From positions 1 to 47,955 of the forward strand of contig CAYULH010000030.1 in assembly GCA_964445645.1 (NCBI GenBank): DNA of 47,955 bases, in the 5' to 3' direction. Of the stretch, positions 1 to 7,576 are shown in pieces. Source of the stretch: Aureispira sp964445645 (GTDB lineage: Bacteria > Bacteroidota > Bacteroidia > Chitinophagales > Saprospiraceae). Numbering within the stretch: position 1 is the first letter of the stretch; each line of letters begins with the position of its first letter. The position numbers were made by a program, and so were the translations under genes. The notes beneath the pieces were generated by a model, which saw nothing but the letters and a program-made list of their open reading frames with translations, was not told where the DNA came from and searched no databases.

Positions 1-49
1 GGGGTTTTTCTAGCAGCATTCAAATTAGTTTTTGCCAGAACTTAACAGC

Positions 50-345
50 CCTGCCCAACGGGACGACATAAAACAAAGAAGGAAGCATTCCTTCCGAAGA
101 AACAACATAAGACAACCCACAGCCCAATACCATTCGCCCCAACCACCCCAACAAAAAGTCCCAACGGGACGACATAAGATAAGGAAGGAAGCATTCCTTC
201 CGAAGACAGGAAGGAAGCACTCCTTCCGAAGAAACAACATAAGACAACCCACAGCCCAATACCATTCGCCCCAACCACCCCAACAAAAAGTCCCAACGGG
301 ACGACATAAGATAAGGAAGGAAGCATTCCTTCCGAAACAGAAATC
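50..345. repeat. Tandem REP-like palindromic repeat block
   Basis: Two direct copies of a unit with a 132 bp period; positions 101-205 reappear at 233-337 without a difference I can find. Each unit has two potential hairpins: GTCCC-AAC-GGGAC (158-170 and 290-302; a version at 53-65 has C instead of G at the outer base) and GGAAGGA/TCCTTCC arms around 5 nt (183-201, 209-227, 315-333; a shorter copy at 80-95). The copy at 209-227 has AGCAC in the loop instead of AGCAT. The open frames through the block are repeat translations, not genes. Seen: the repeats and hairpins. Inferred: REP/BIME-like intergenic elements, possibly spread by a RAYT-type transposase encoded elsewhere. Confidence 0.8.
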
Positions 346-443
346 CTATTAAAAACCCATAGGGAACTCTTTTTATACAAAAATAATTTTATCTTGGTAA
401 GCTTCGATTAGCAGCTAATAACACCCTTTATAAAACAAATTGT
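346..443 (+). promoter_or_regulatory. Short AT-rich leader upstream of the MoxR operon
   Basis: About 100 AT-rich bases separate the repeat block from the first gene of the ternary system. TATCTTGG at 390-397 is one mismatch from the Bacteroidota -7 consensus TAnnTTTG, but I see no convincing -33 element. It is the most likely place for the operon promoter only because no gene lies directly upstream on the same strand. Confidence 0.25.
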
Positions 444-1079
444 ATGGTGCAGGCCCCTTTTCTAAATTTTTTGCAAGAATTGCGTTTTGAAACCGTTCAT
501 TTGTCCTACCAATGGCATCAAGTAGACCAAGACGAATGCAGCAGAGCCACAGCCTATCTGCGTCAATGCTATCAAGACGAGCAGCTCAATTATCCACATG
601 AGGCACCGGCTTTTGATGCAGATGCAGCACTGTGGGGCGCATTGCTCCTGTATGATGCAGCCCAAGCCATCTTGAACCGCCAAGCCACCTTGGAGGAAAT
701 CAAGCCCTTGTTTGCCGCTTATAGTGGCGACAAAACTACGGCTGCCATTTTGAGTGCAGATTTATCCCTGCGATTTTTGCCCAATTTATTAGAAAAACTA
801 AAAACCATCAACCCCGATGATGGGCTTATTGTATTGTTGGAACAACAATTAGCACAGTGGCCGTATTCGGCCATTGGGTATACCATTGCTGCGCCCCAAT
901 TGCCCACACAAAAAATACAGCACCCTTGTTTGCACCAATTGTATGCCGATCGAATTATTGCCCAAAAAGCCACCCAATTCCTGCCCATTCCTTGGGTTAT
1001 ACAAGCTGTAAAGGCTAGTTTGGGGGCGCATCAAGCGAAGGTTTGGCCCGATTTAGAATTCCTTAGTGCTTCTACTTAG
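444..1079 (+). CDS. bpX0-like protein of a MoxR ternary system
   Basis: This 211 aa protein has no signal peptide and no membrane segment. It is mostly helical. The N-terminal half has a run reading roughly ATAYLRQCYQDEQLNYP (residues 36-52), then FDADAALWGALLLYDAAQ (57-74). That pattern resembles the bpX0 domain found beside MoxR-type AAA+ genes in Bacteroidota; the match is from memory and untested. It lies 73 bp upstream of the MoxR gene on the same strand, so it is probably the first gene of the operon. Established: bpX domains are defined by their association with MoxR-vWA-beta-propeller systems and have no known biochemical activity. Inferred: an adaptor or partner of the ATPase. Confidence 0.6.
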   Translation: MVQAPFLNFLQELRFETVHLSYQWHQVDQDECSRATAYLRQCYQDEQLNYPHEAPAFDADAALWGALLLYDAAQAILNRQATLEEIKPLFAAYSGDKTTAAILSADLSLRFLPNLLEKLKTINPDDGLIVLLEQQLAQWPYSAIGYTIAAPQLPTQKIQHPCLHQLYADRIIAQKATQFLPIPWVIQAVKASLGAHQAKVWPDLEFLSAST

Positions 1080-1152
1080 GCAATATCCTTCCATTATTTC
1101 AATTACCATTATCTAACTTTTTTGCCGTTTTATTATCATAATTAAAATTATT

Positions 1153-2283
1153 ATGTCAAAAACCGATGCTTTACAAGCTGTTTTACATTATATCAAAAAT
1201 AAATTTGTAGGTAAAGATACCATTGTAGATTTGTTAGGAATTGCCTTGGTTGCTAGAGAGAATGCCTTCTTATTGGGGCCTCCGGGGACTGCCAAGAGTG
1301 CTTTGGTGCGAGAATTATCGTACTGTATTGAGGGCGGCAACAACTTTGAGTACTTGCTCACCCGTTTTACGGAACCCAATGAGCTGTTTGGGCCATTTGA
1401 TATTCGGAAGCTACAAGAAGGCGAGCTAGTGACCAATACCACGGGCATGTTGCCCGAAGCCTCTTTGGTGTTTTTGGATGAGATTTTTAATGCCAATTCG
1501 GCCATTCTGAATAGTTTGCTCACGGCCTTGAACGAACGGGTATTTAGACGAGGGAAAGAACGCCGTGCGCTGCCTGCCCTCTTGTTTGTGGGGGCGAGCA
1601 ATCAACTGCCTGAAGAGCAGAGTTTGGCCGCCTTGCTCGATCGTTTTTTGTTGCGAATACCCTGCAATTATGTAGCACCCGACCAATTGGGAGCCGTGCT
1701 ACAAGCAGGCTGGAAACTAGCCGTAGAGGAGCAAAGCGAACGCCCAACAGTAACGCCCGCCACCATTCTTGAGTTGCAGCAACAAGCCCAACAAATTGAT
1801 TTGTCGGCCATTCAAGGCCCTTTTGTGGACTTGGTGCATCGCTTGCGAAATGCAGGGCTGGCCCTCTCCGATCGTCGTGCGGTTAAGCTGCAAAGTCTTT
1901 TTGCGGCTAGTGCGCTTTTATCGGGTCGCCAACAGGCAGAGGTATCTGATTTTTGGGTCATTAAATACATTTGGGACACTGAAGAGCAGATTGATATACT
2001 GGCAGGGATTATTGATACCTTGTTGGAGGAACAGGACAGCCCACAGGCGCATCCGCAAGCGTATGTTAATAATTTGCCAAATGCCGAGCAGTTGCTGCAG
2101 GAGTTGCTGCAATTGAGCGAACGTTTGGCAGCAGAAAACTGTTCTTATGAAGAGAAAAACTTGATAAAGGATCAACTGAGGTATTTACAAAATCGCTCCC
2201 ATTGGATTCAGGAGGAGCAAGCACAAAAGCACTTGCAGGCACAAATTGAAAAGCTATGGCAACAACTTCTGGAAACAGCGTAA
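1153..2283 (+). CDS. MoxR/RavA-type AAA+ ATPase
   Basis: A 376 aa cytosolic ATPase. Walker A is GPPGTAKSA (residues 42-50), Walker B LVFLDE (105-110), sensor 1 GASNQ (147-151), and DRF (163-165) is the usual MoxR position for the arginine-containing segment. The segment FEYLLTRFTEPNELFGP (65-81) is typical of the RavA branch, which remodels protein complexes together with vWA partners. The C-terminal ~100 residues are a Glu/Gln-rich helical region. The gene sits between a bpX0-like gene and a bpX-type gene that starts inside its 3' end (28 bp overlap), so translation is probably coupled. The family call is firm; the substrate is unknown. Confidence 0.92.
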   Translation: MSKTDALQAVLHYIKNKFVGKDTIVDLLGIALVARENAFLLGPPGTAKSALVRELSYCIEGGNNFEYLLTRFTEPNELFGPFDIRKLQEGELVTNTTGMLPEASLVFLDEIFNANSAILNSLLTALNERVFRRGKERRALPALLFVGASNQLPEEQSLAALLDRFLLRIPCNYVAPDQLGAVLQAGWKLAVEEQSERPTVTPATILELQQQAQQIDLSAIQGPFVDLVHRLRNAGLALSDRRAVKLQSLFAASALLSGRQQAEVSDFWVIKYIWDTEEQIDILAGIIDTLLEEQDSPQAHPQAYVNNLPNAEQLLQELLQLSERLAAENCSYEEKNLIKDQLRYLQNRSHWIQEEQAQKHLQAQIEKLWQQLLETA

Positions 2284-2938
2284 ATATATTGACAATCAAC
2301 ACCAAAGACAGTCATTTGCTAACCGAGCTTTATGTATATGATTTTTTAGAAATTGCCAACCAAGAAAACATTGTCTGGGTAAAAAACATTCCTGAAGGAT
2401 TAATAAAAACAGCCATCATCCAACGCATTCCTTCGCAATGTATGTACAGCACCAACGAAGGCTTGCTTTATCCTTANNNNNNNNNNGGTAATTATTAAAG
2501 CTTGCACTTTTCCATTACCATCTGTTATATTATCCATAATATTGATAGCTTTTTTGATATGAAAAAGGTTTATTTTTATTGGTAACTTTGGCTGATTTGG
2601 AAGCCTATCTAAAAACAGTGGCCGCTTGGCGGCTAGATTCCTTGAGCTGGACGGTTATAGGCCATTATCATGCCTTGATAAAAGGCATCCCAATGCTTCC
2701 CCTACAAGGGAAGCCCTACTGGAAACGAGGCCAACATATTCTGCCCTTGGGTTGGGATTTGGAATGGCCTGTTTTGTCTACGGCTACGGCCAAACGCTTG
2801 GATCCAAGCAAACAACACTGGATTTTTTGGCAAAAGAACAGTCAATACAACCTAATTCCCAAAGCACATTTCAAGCCTCTGAGTAGAAGTAGTTTTTATT
2901 TTACTCAAGAAAAACTATCATCCTCCAACCCTTCTTAA
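2256..2938 (+). CDS. bpX-type protein, broken by assembly gap 1
   Basis: The ATG at 2256 overlaps the MoxR gene by 28 bp. About 73 codons are open up to the N run (2477-2486). After the gap, 2558-2938 is open in a different frame and runs to a stop 1 bp before the next gene. The right-hand part holds a pattern ILPLGWDLEWPVL and ends in PLSRSSFYFT, which I associate with bpX domains of MoxR ternary operons (from memory). One continuous gene of roughly 195 aa is the simplest reading, with the frame and true length hidden by the gap. Bases 2487-2560 probably do not belong here (see the gap entry). No vWA or catalytic motif is visible in either half. Confidence 0.6.
2477..2486. other. Assembly gap 1, with doubtful right flank
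   Basis: Ten N inside a bpX-type gene. The sequence to the right, 2487 to about 2575, does not continue the interrupted gene. Its complement is an open frame of about 30 codons unlike the surrounding gene, and the expected reading frame resumes only near 2558-2580. This suggests foreign contig-end sequence at the join. Confidence 0.7.
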
Positions 2939-2939
2939 T

Positions 2940-5312
2940 ATGATTAGCTTACAAGAATATTTTCAGACAAATCGAAAATCGTTTTGGAGTTGGCACGATC
3001 ACACAGAAGTTATTGTCCTCATTGATGGAAGTACACTGGTGTACAAAGCCTATTTGATAAAAACCTTGGAGGGGCTTGCTTTGGCAGATACCCCCCCAAT
3101 TGATGCTGTCTTGTTGGCATTGGCTGCCACCAAACCCAACAACCAACAAGTGCTTTCCCAGATTAAAGAGCATATAATGCAGTTGCTTTATGGGGGGATA
3201 ACTTATAATTTGGACGAGCCTGAAGGTTTTCATTTTTTGGACTTGTTACAACAATTGCCAGCCGAATACCATCAAGAAAAAGAGCGTTTGTTTCTACTGC
3301 AAACCATATTTACGGATAGTTATCAGCCAGTTGCAAAGGAAAACATGCAAAAGATATTGGCAGAGTACAAACATCTGAGCAATACTGCTTTTGAAAAATT
3401 GGTAGAAAAAGATGCGGTATTTACTCGAACCCAAAAAATATTTCACAGCTTACATGTTATCGACAAACTCGCTCGACAATTTAAAACACTAGAAGATTTA
3501 CTAAAGGTTTTGGACGAGGCGCAAGCGGTAGAGGCACCTGTATTGGAAGAGTCTACGCAGGCTATAGATCCCAATTGGAGAGAACAATTGCTCAAAGATT
3601 TTCAAACCTTTTATATGGCTACGCTCCTTCCTGCCTTGCAAGCGGGATTAGCACTGCCTTCTATCCAACGTTTGCAACAGCAAGAGGCTTTTGGGGGAAC
3701 GGCTGATTTGAGCAATAAAGGGGAATTGGATCGTTTGCTGATTTCGGAGTTTGCTTATGATAAAACCCTGTTTTTATCGCGACTGGTCAACAAAGAGGCA
3801 CTGTATAGGCAACGAGAGGCTTCTCCTGAACGCCCAAATCTAACTAGGCACTTGCTTATTGATACTTCTATTTATAATTGGGGAAGTATTAAGCAAATTG
3901 CTTTTGGAATTGCCTTGGCACTAGAAAAAGTAGACGAGGAACACATTCACAGTCTAGTTTATACCTTGGGTAAAGAGTTGGTATTATTGCCGTGGAACAG
4001 TGTGGCAAGCGTCAAAAAAGCTTTAAATGAGGTGTCGCCCCAACTACATGCTGCCGAAAGCTTGCAAACTTTTTTCAAAACACAGCCCGTCAATCAATTC
4101 CATGAAGTCGTGCTCATTAGTTCAAAAGAGGCCATACAGCAGCGTGCTATGCAGCAAGTTATGCGTCAATACCAGCAGCGTCTGCACTATTATATACAAG
4201 TTGCTGCTCAAGGCAAAATTAGCAGCTATCAACATGCTTGGGGCAAAAAATTATTGCAAGAATTTCAACTCTCGCTCCCAGATCTTTGGCATCCAAGCAA
4301 AATTCCATCTGCTACCCCTCAAATGCCTGACTTGAACGCTAATGCACTAGAAACCCCTATCTTGGTTCCCGAACCCAAACAATATGAACAGTTGTTGTGG
4401 GCCTATACTACAGACCAAAATGCGGCCATTTTTATGTTGGCTCCTCACGGCCACTTATTGCGTTATATGCACCATTCCACTAATAAGCATCAAGCCAAGG
4501 GCTGGCAGTGGTGTTATGGAGGCTTGGTGGATTATACCTTAGCAGAAATTGGACAACTTGCCTCTGGGGATTTTGTATTGTTAGCAGGCATGCGTTCTCC
4601 AAGCAGACTAGATTTGATAAATATTAGCCGCCAAACATTGGTGAGTGTTGAATTGCCCCAACGCAAAAAATGGTACCTCAATAAATTGGTTTTTGATATT
4701 AATGATGAAGTTTTTTATGCCATTGATAATGAAGAGCAAGCGTGGATTATAGAATTAAAAGAAAATCCTGTATTGCGCCCCTTTGAGGATCGCCAATTCG
4801 TGGTAGATCTTAACCAAAAGCACCAACTTTTTATTAAAAAGGAAAACAGTAAAAAAAGATTTGCCAAGCACTATCAGATGCTGAAGAATATCAACACGAT
4901 TTCTATTACAGAACAAGGTCACTTGCTGATTAATGGCCGCCATCAGTTGCAATTGGCACACAATAATGTTATCAAGATTAGTACTAGAACCAGTACAACA
5001 GTGATTAGTGCCCAACAAGATTACAAAAAAAGAAGACTACGACAGTTTACCTTTCCTGATGGCAGCACGGTCATGGCCAATTCTCTTGGATTGATGATAT
5101 TGACCAGCAGCAATAAAAAATTGCCCAAAATCTATCTACCAACCACACTCAATAAATCCTTGGGTATGGCTACCGAGGAGCATTTTTGTGGCAATCTCTA
5201 CTATTGTAATGATGCTATACACCAAGGGAATGCTATTTTGGCACCAGATTTCTTTTTTACCTTCTATCTTAAACCATTTATTGATACTATACTCGGAAAT
5301 GTTGTAATTTAG
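2940..5312 (+). CDS. Degenerate vWA + beta-propeller-like protein of the ternary system
   Basis: A 790 aa cytosolic protein. Residues 20-65 contain VLIDGSTLVYKAYL and a Leu/Ala-rich stretch typical of an N-terminal bpX helical domain. Residues 251-310 read FGGTADLSNKGELDRLL, then LFLSRLVNKEALY, then HLLIDTSIYNWG, the usual approach to the vWA domain of these systems. The MIDAS site is D308-T-S310-I-Y, so the last Ser of DxSxS is missing and metal binding is doubtful. From about residue 480 to the end the sequence is strand-rich with irregular repeats, consistent with a beta-propeller. It begins 1 bp after the preceding stop. Inference: it supplies both the vWA and the propeller parts of the ternary system in one chain. 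Confidence 0.65.
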   Translation: MISLQEYFQTNRKSFWSWHDHTEVIVLIDGSTLVYKAYLIKTLEGLALADTPPIDAVLLALAATKPNNQQVLSQIKEHIMQLLYGGITYNLDEPEGFHFLDLLQQLPAEYHQEKERLFLLQTIFTDSYQPVAKENMQKILAEYKHLSNTAFEKLVEKDAVFTRTQKIFHSLHVIDKLARQFKTLEDLLKVLDEAQAVEAPVLEESTQAIDPNWREQLLKDFQTFYMATLLPALQAGLALPSIQRLQQQEAFGGTADLSNKGELDRLLISEFAYDKTLFLSRLVNKEALYRQREASPERPNLTRHLLIDTSIYNWGSIKQIAFGIALALEKVDEEHIHSLVYTLGKELVLLPWNSVASVKKALNEVSPQLHAAESLQTFFKTQPVNQFHEVVLISSKEAIQQRAMQQVMRQYQQRLHYYIQVAAQGKISSYQHAWGKKLLQEFQLSLPDLWHPSKIPSATPQMPDLNANALETPILVPEPKQYEQLLWAYTTDQNAAIFMLAPHGHLLRYMHHSTNKHQAKGWQWCYGGLVDYTLAEIGQLASGDFVLLAGMRSPSRLDLINISRQTLVSVELPQRKKWYLNKLVFDINDEVFYAIDNEEQAWIIELKENPVLRPFEDRQFVVDLNQKHQLFIKKENSKKRFAKHYQMLKNINTISITEQGHLLINGRHQLQLAHNNVIKISTRTSTTVISAQQDYKKRRLRQFTFPDGSTVMANSLGLMILTSSNKKLPKIYLPTTLNKSLGMATEEHFCGNLYYCNDAIHQGNAILAPDFFFTFYLKPFIDTILGNVVI

Positions 5313-5344
5313 TAGCGTTTTGCTGTTTTTTTGAGAATATTTAA

Positions 5345-5445
5345 GTTTATTATAAACTAATACTTCGTGGATTTTTTACTTTTTTTACACTCGCAAAGCG
5401 ATCTGAATGAGTTTGTACAGTGTACAAACGAATCAGTAAGCTAAA
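5345..5445 (-). repeat. Dispersed intergenic repeat, inverted copy
   Basis: Read on the minus strand, this stretch matches 34690-34757 over about 70 bases at roughly 70% by eye, sharing the core AAATCGCTTTG.GAGT and a following AAAAAGTAAAAA. A perfect palindrome GTTTGTACA-G-TGTACAAAC lies at 5411-5429. The element sits inside the MoxR operon, between the vWA/propeller and TPR genes. Confidence 0.65.
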
Positions 5446-5455
5446 AAAGCATCTT

Positions 5456-5527
5456 GTATCTATTTGATTATCAGTCTTTTATCATCTTGGTTTGTTTTCT
5501 ATAATAAACTGATAATCAATTAGATAC
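5456..5527. repeat. 72 nt inverted repeat (19 bp arms)
   Basis: The arms 5456-5474 and 5509-5527 are reverse complements at 18 of 19 positions, separated by 34 nt. No U-tract follows, so it is not a classical terminator. It lies 43 bp before the start of the TPR gene and could affect that gene's RNA or be a decayed mobile repeat. Confidence 0.7.
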
Positions 5528-5570
5528 GATTTCCAACGAAGTAAGGATAATTGTAATCAAATTATTATTT

Positions 5571-7313
5571 ATGTCCAATTGGCACACCTTACCACTGACT
5601 TTAGTTCCAACAGCCAGCAATAGTTATCCATTGCAGGGCATTCTAATACAAGGGGCAGCGCCTCTTGCTTGGCTCCAAGCCTTGTCACAATTACAATTAG
5701 AAGAAGAACAGGTTATATGTTATGCGGTTCCAGATCGCCAGCCCAATCAAATTTGGGGTTGTCTGGTAGTCACCAACACCCCTATCAAAGCAACAGACAT
5801 TGCTCCACATCTTGCTTTGCAGTGGGTACACCAATCCCTGTTTATCCCCGAACACTGCCAATTATCGCCCCATTTGACGGCTGCAGGTTTGTCCGATATT
5901 TTATTTAATAAAAATCATTTGCTACATCCTAGTTTGGGCTTGGTAGAGCTGTTTGAACCATTAGATTGGTCGAGCCTGCTCCTGCCTCCGCTTCAACACA
6001 ATTCAATAAGCAAAGCACCAGAAGAAGGTTCGATAATGCCTGATACAATCAAAGTATTCACGGTAGAAGCAGCTCCTATCACAGAAAGTTTGGATTCCTT
6101 GGATGCGGTAGTTCCTCAACGCAAGGATTTGCAAAACAAACCACTGTCGGCTGCTGAAGTGCTTAGATTAAAAAAATTGCGTGCTTGGAAAGAACATCAT
6201 CTCCAACAAAAAGATCAGCCCAAGGCCAAGGGCTTGTGGGCTCGCTTGCAGGACAAAGTACGGGCTGTCCCCCCTTGGACAGAAGAATTGGAACAAGAAT
6301 TAGAAGCATTGGAGCAACGTAACAAACATCCCATGAGTCGATTGGTAGATTTGTTCAAAGAAGATCCTGAAGAAGCATTAAAATATGCCATCCCGCTCCA
6401 TAATGGACAAATAGGGCGTGGATATGGCTCTTCTACAGAAGGGGGCAATTGGGACTGGATGCCTCGTTGGGCTTCTACCAGCCTATTTCAATCTAGCAGT
6501 GGCAGTGGTGGCTATAGCTCTAGTGGCTCCTTTAGTGTACCCAATAGTGAATACTACGAATTGCAACGCCAATACCAGGTAGCAGCACAAAAACTGATTA
6601 AGGAAGGAAAATTTGACAAAGCTGCCTTCATTTATTTGCGTCTTTTGCGTTCCCCAAAATTGGCTGCTGAAACATTGATCAAAAATGGCTCTTATGAGCA
6701 AGCAGCTTCCATTTATCTCAAATACTTAAACGATAAACCCAATGCTGCTTTTTGTTATGAAAAAGCCAATCGCCTACAGCAAGCCTTGGAATTGTACAAA
6801 GAACTGGGTAACAATAAGAAAGTGGGGGATTTGTATCAGCAACTAGGCCAAGCAGCACTAGCCAAAACTTACTATGAAAAAGTATTGGAAAAATTCTTGG
6901 AAGGCAAAAAGTATCATGCTGCAGCCCTATTTTGTGCCGATGTACTAGACGATGAAGAACGCTCTTTTGAATTGGCTTTTGCAGGCTGGTTTCATGGCAC
7001 CAAACCTATAGAATGTCTTCAATATTGCTTGGATGCCTTGGTGGATTCTTTGGCAGAACGTGCTTTTTTGGAGGATTTGTACAAAAATGGTTTTACTGAA
7101 AATAGGTTGACAGAGTTCTTACAAATTTTGCGTAATTATTATAATCAAGAAGAAGAAGAACAGCTTCCTTGGGTCAGAGCCTTGGCTTATCAAGCCATTA
7201 CAGATAATGCCCCTCAAGCCCCCCATCTATTGCGCCAATTGCTTTATTTCAATCCCAAAGACAAACACTTGAGCAAGGATATTTTGCGTTTTCGACTGTC
7301 AGAGAAACGTTAA
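5571..7313 (+). CDS. bpX6-like protein with TPR repeats
   Basis: A 580 aa soluble protein, last gene of the apparent ternary operon. Residues 1-135 form a compact mixed domain resembling the bpX6 family (from memory). Residues 190-275 are charged and probably coiled coil. A Ser/Gly linker spans 303-323. Residues 330-450 are TPR-like helical hairpins with repeats such as FDKAAFIYLRLL, YEQAASIYLKYL and LQQALELYKELG, followed by further helices. The 258 bp upstream spacer is much longer than the other operon spacers and holds two repeat elements, so this gene may have its own promoter. The stop codon TAA is part of a TTAAGTAG octamer (7310-7317). Confidence 0.65.
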   Translation: MSNWHTLPLTLVPTASNSYPLQGILIQGAAPLAWLQALSQLQLEEEQVICYAVPDRQPNQIWGCLVVTNTPIKATDIAPHLALQWVHQSLFIPEHCQLSPHLTAAGLSDILFNKNHLLHPSLGLVELFEPLDWSSLLLPPLQHNSISKAPEEGSIMPDTIKVFTVEAAPITESLDSLDAVVPQRKDLQNKPLSAAEVLRLKKLRAWKEHHLQQKDQPKAKGLWARLQDKVRAVPPWTEELEQELEALEQRNKHPMSRLVDLFKEDPEEALKYAIPLHNGQIGRGYGSSTEGGNWDWMPRWASTSLFQSSSGSGGYSSSGSFSVPNSEYYELQRQYQVAAQKLIKEGKFDKAAFIYLRLLRSPKLAAETLIKNGSYEQAASIYLKYLNDKPNAAFCYEKANRLQQALELYKELGNNKKVGDLYQQLGQAALAKTYYEKVLEKFLEGKKYHAAALFCADVLDDEERSFELAFAGWFHGTKPIECLQYCLDALVDSLAERAFLEDLYKNGFTENRLTEFLQILRNYYNQEEEEQLPWVRALAYQAITDNAPQAPHLLRQLLYFNPKDKHLSKDILRFRLSEKR

Positions 7314-7388
7314 GTAGCTGTGTACAAATTGTTATATAGCATTCAGAATACTGCTACAATCATGGGCTTTTGTGTATCTTGGAAGCTG

Positions 7389-7550
7389 GTAAGTAGGTGC
7401 AAAAAAGTAACCGTACAATAAAAAAGGAGAGTTTTTGTGCTAGATCAAGGCGAAAAACAAAGCTGTAGCGGGCTACAGCGCGTATTTTCAACGCCGAGCT
7501 AGTGCAAAAGAATCATTTTTTAGTCCGAGAACTTTTTTAAGGCTACTTAA
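7389..7550. mobile_element. MITE-like element with inverted termini
   Basis: Left end GTAAGTAGGTGCAAAAAAGT and right end ACTTTTTTAAGGCTACTTAA are imperfect inverted repeats (about 15 of 20 matching). Inside are a perfect 18 nt hairpin, GCTGTAGC-GG-GCTACAGC (7462-7479), and a wider imperfect pairing of TGCTAGATCAAGGCG with CAACGCCGAGCTAGTGC. The left 18 bases recur almost exactly at 47663-47680, and the right end resembles the end of that second element. No reading frame of note. Inferred to be a non-autonomous transposable element; target duplication not resolved. Confidence 0.6.
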
Positions 7551-7576
7551 AACACTCTTAACCACAAACACCTGCT

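Noticed and set aside
50..345. Possible CRISPR array
   Set aside because: The unit is 132 bp, in only two copies, with hairpins and no regular short-repeat/variable-spacer pattern; no cas genes nearby.
20..380. Several overlapping open frames of 75-112 codons on both strands
   Set aside because: They are translations of the tandem palindromic repeat block; the repeated peptides follow the DNA repeat and have no start signals.
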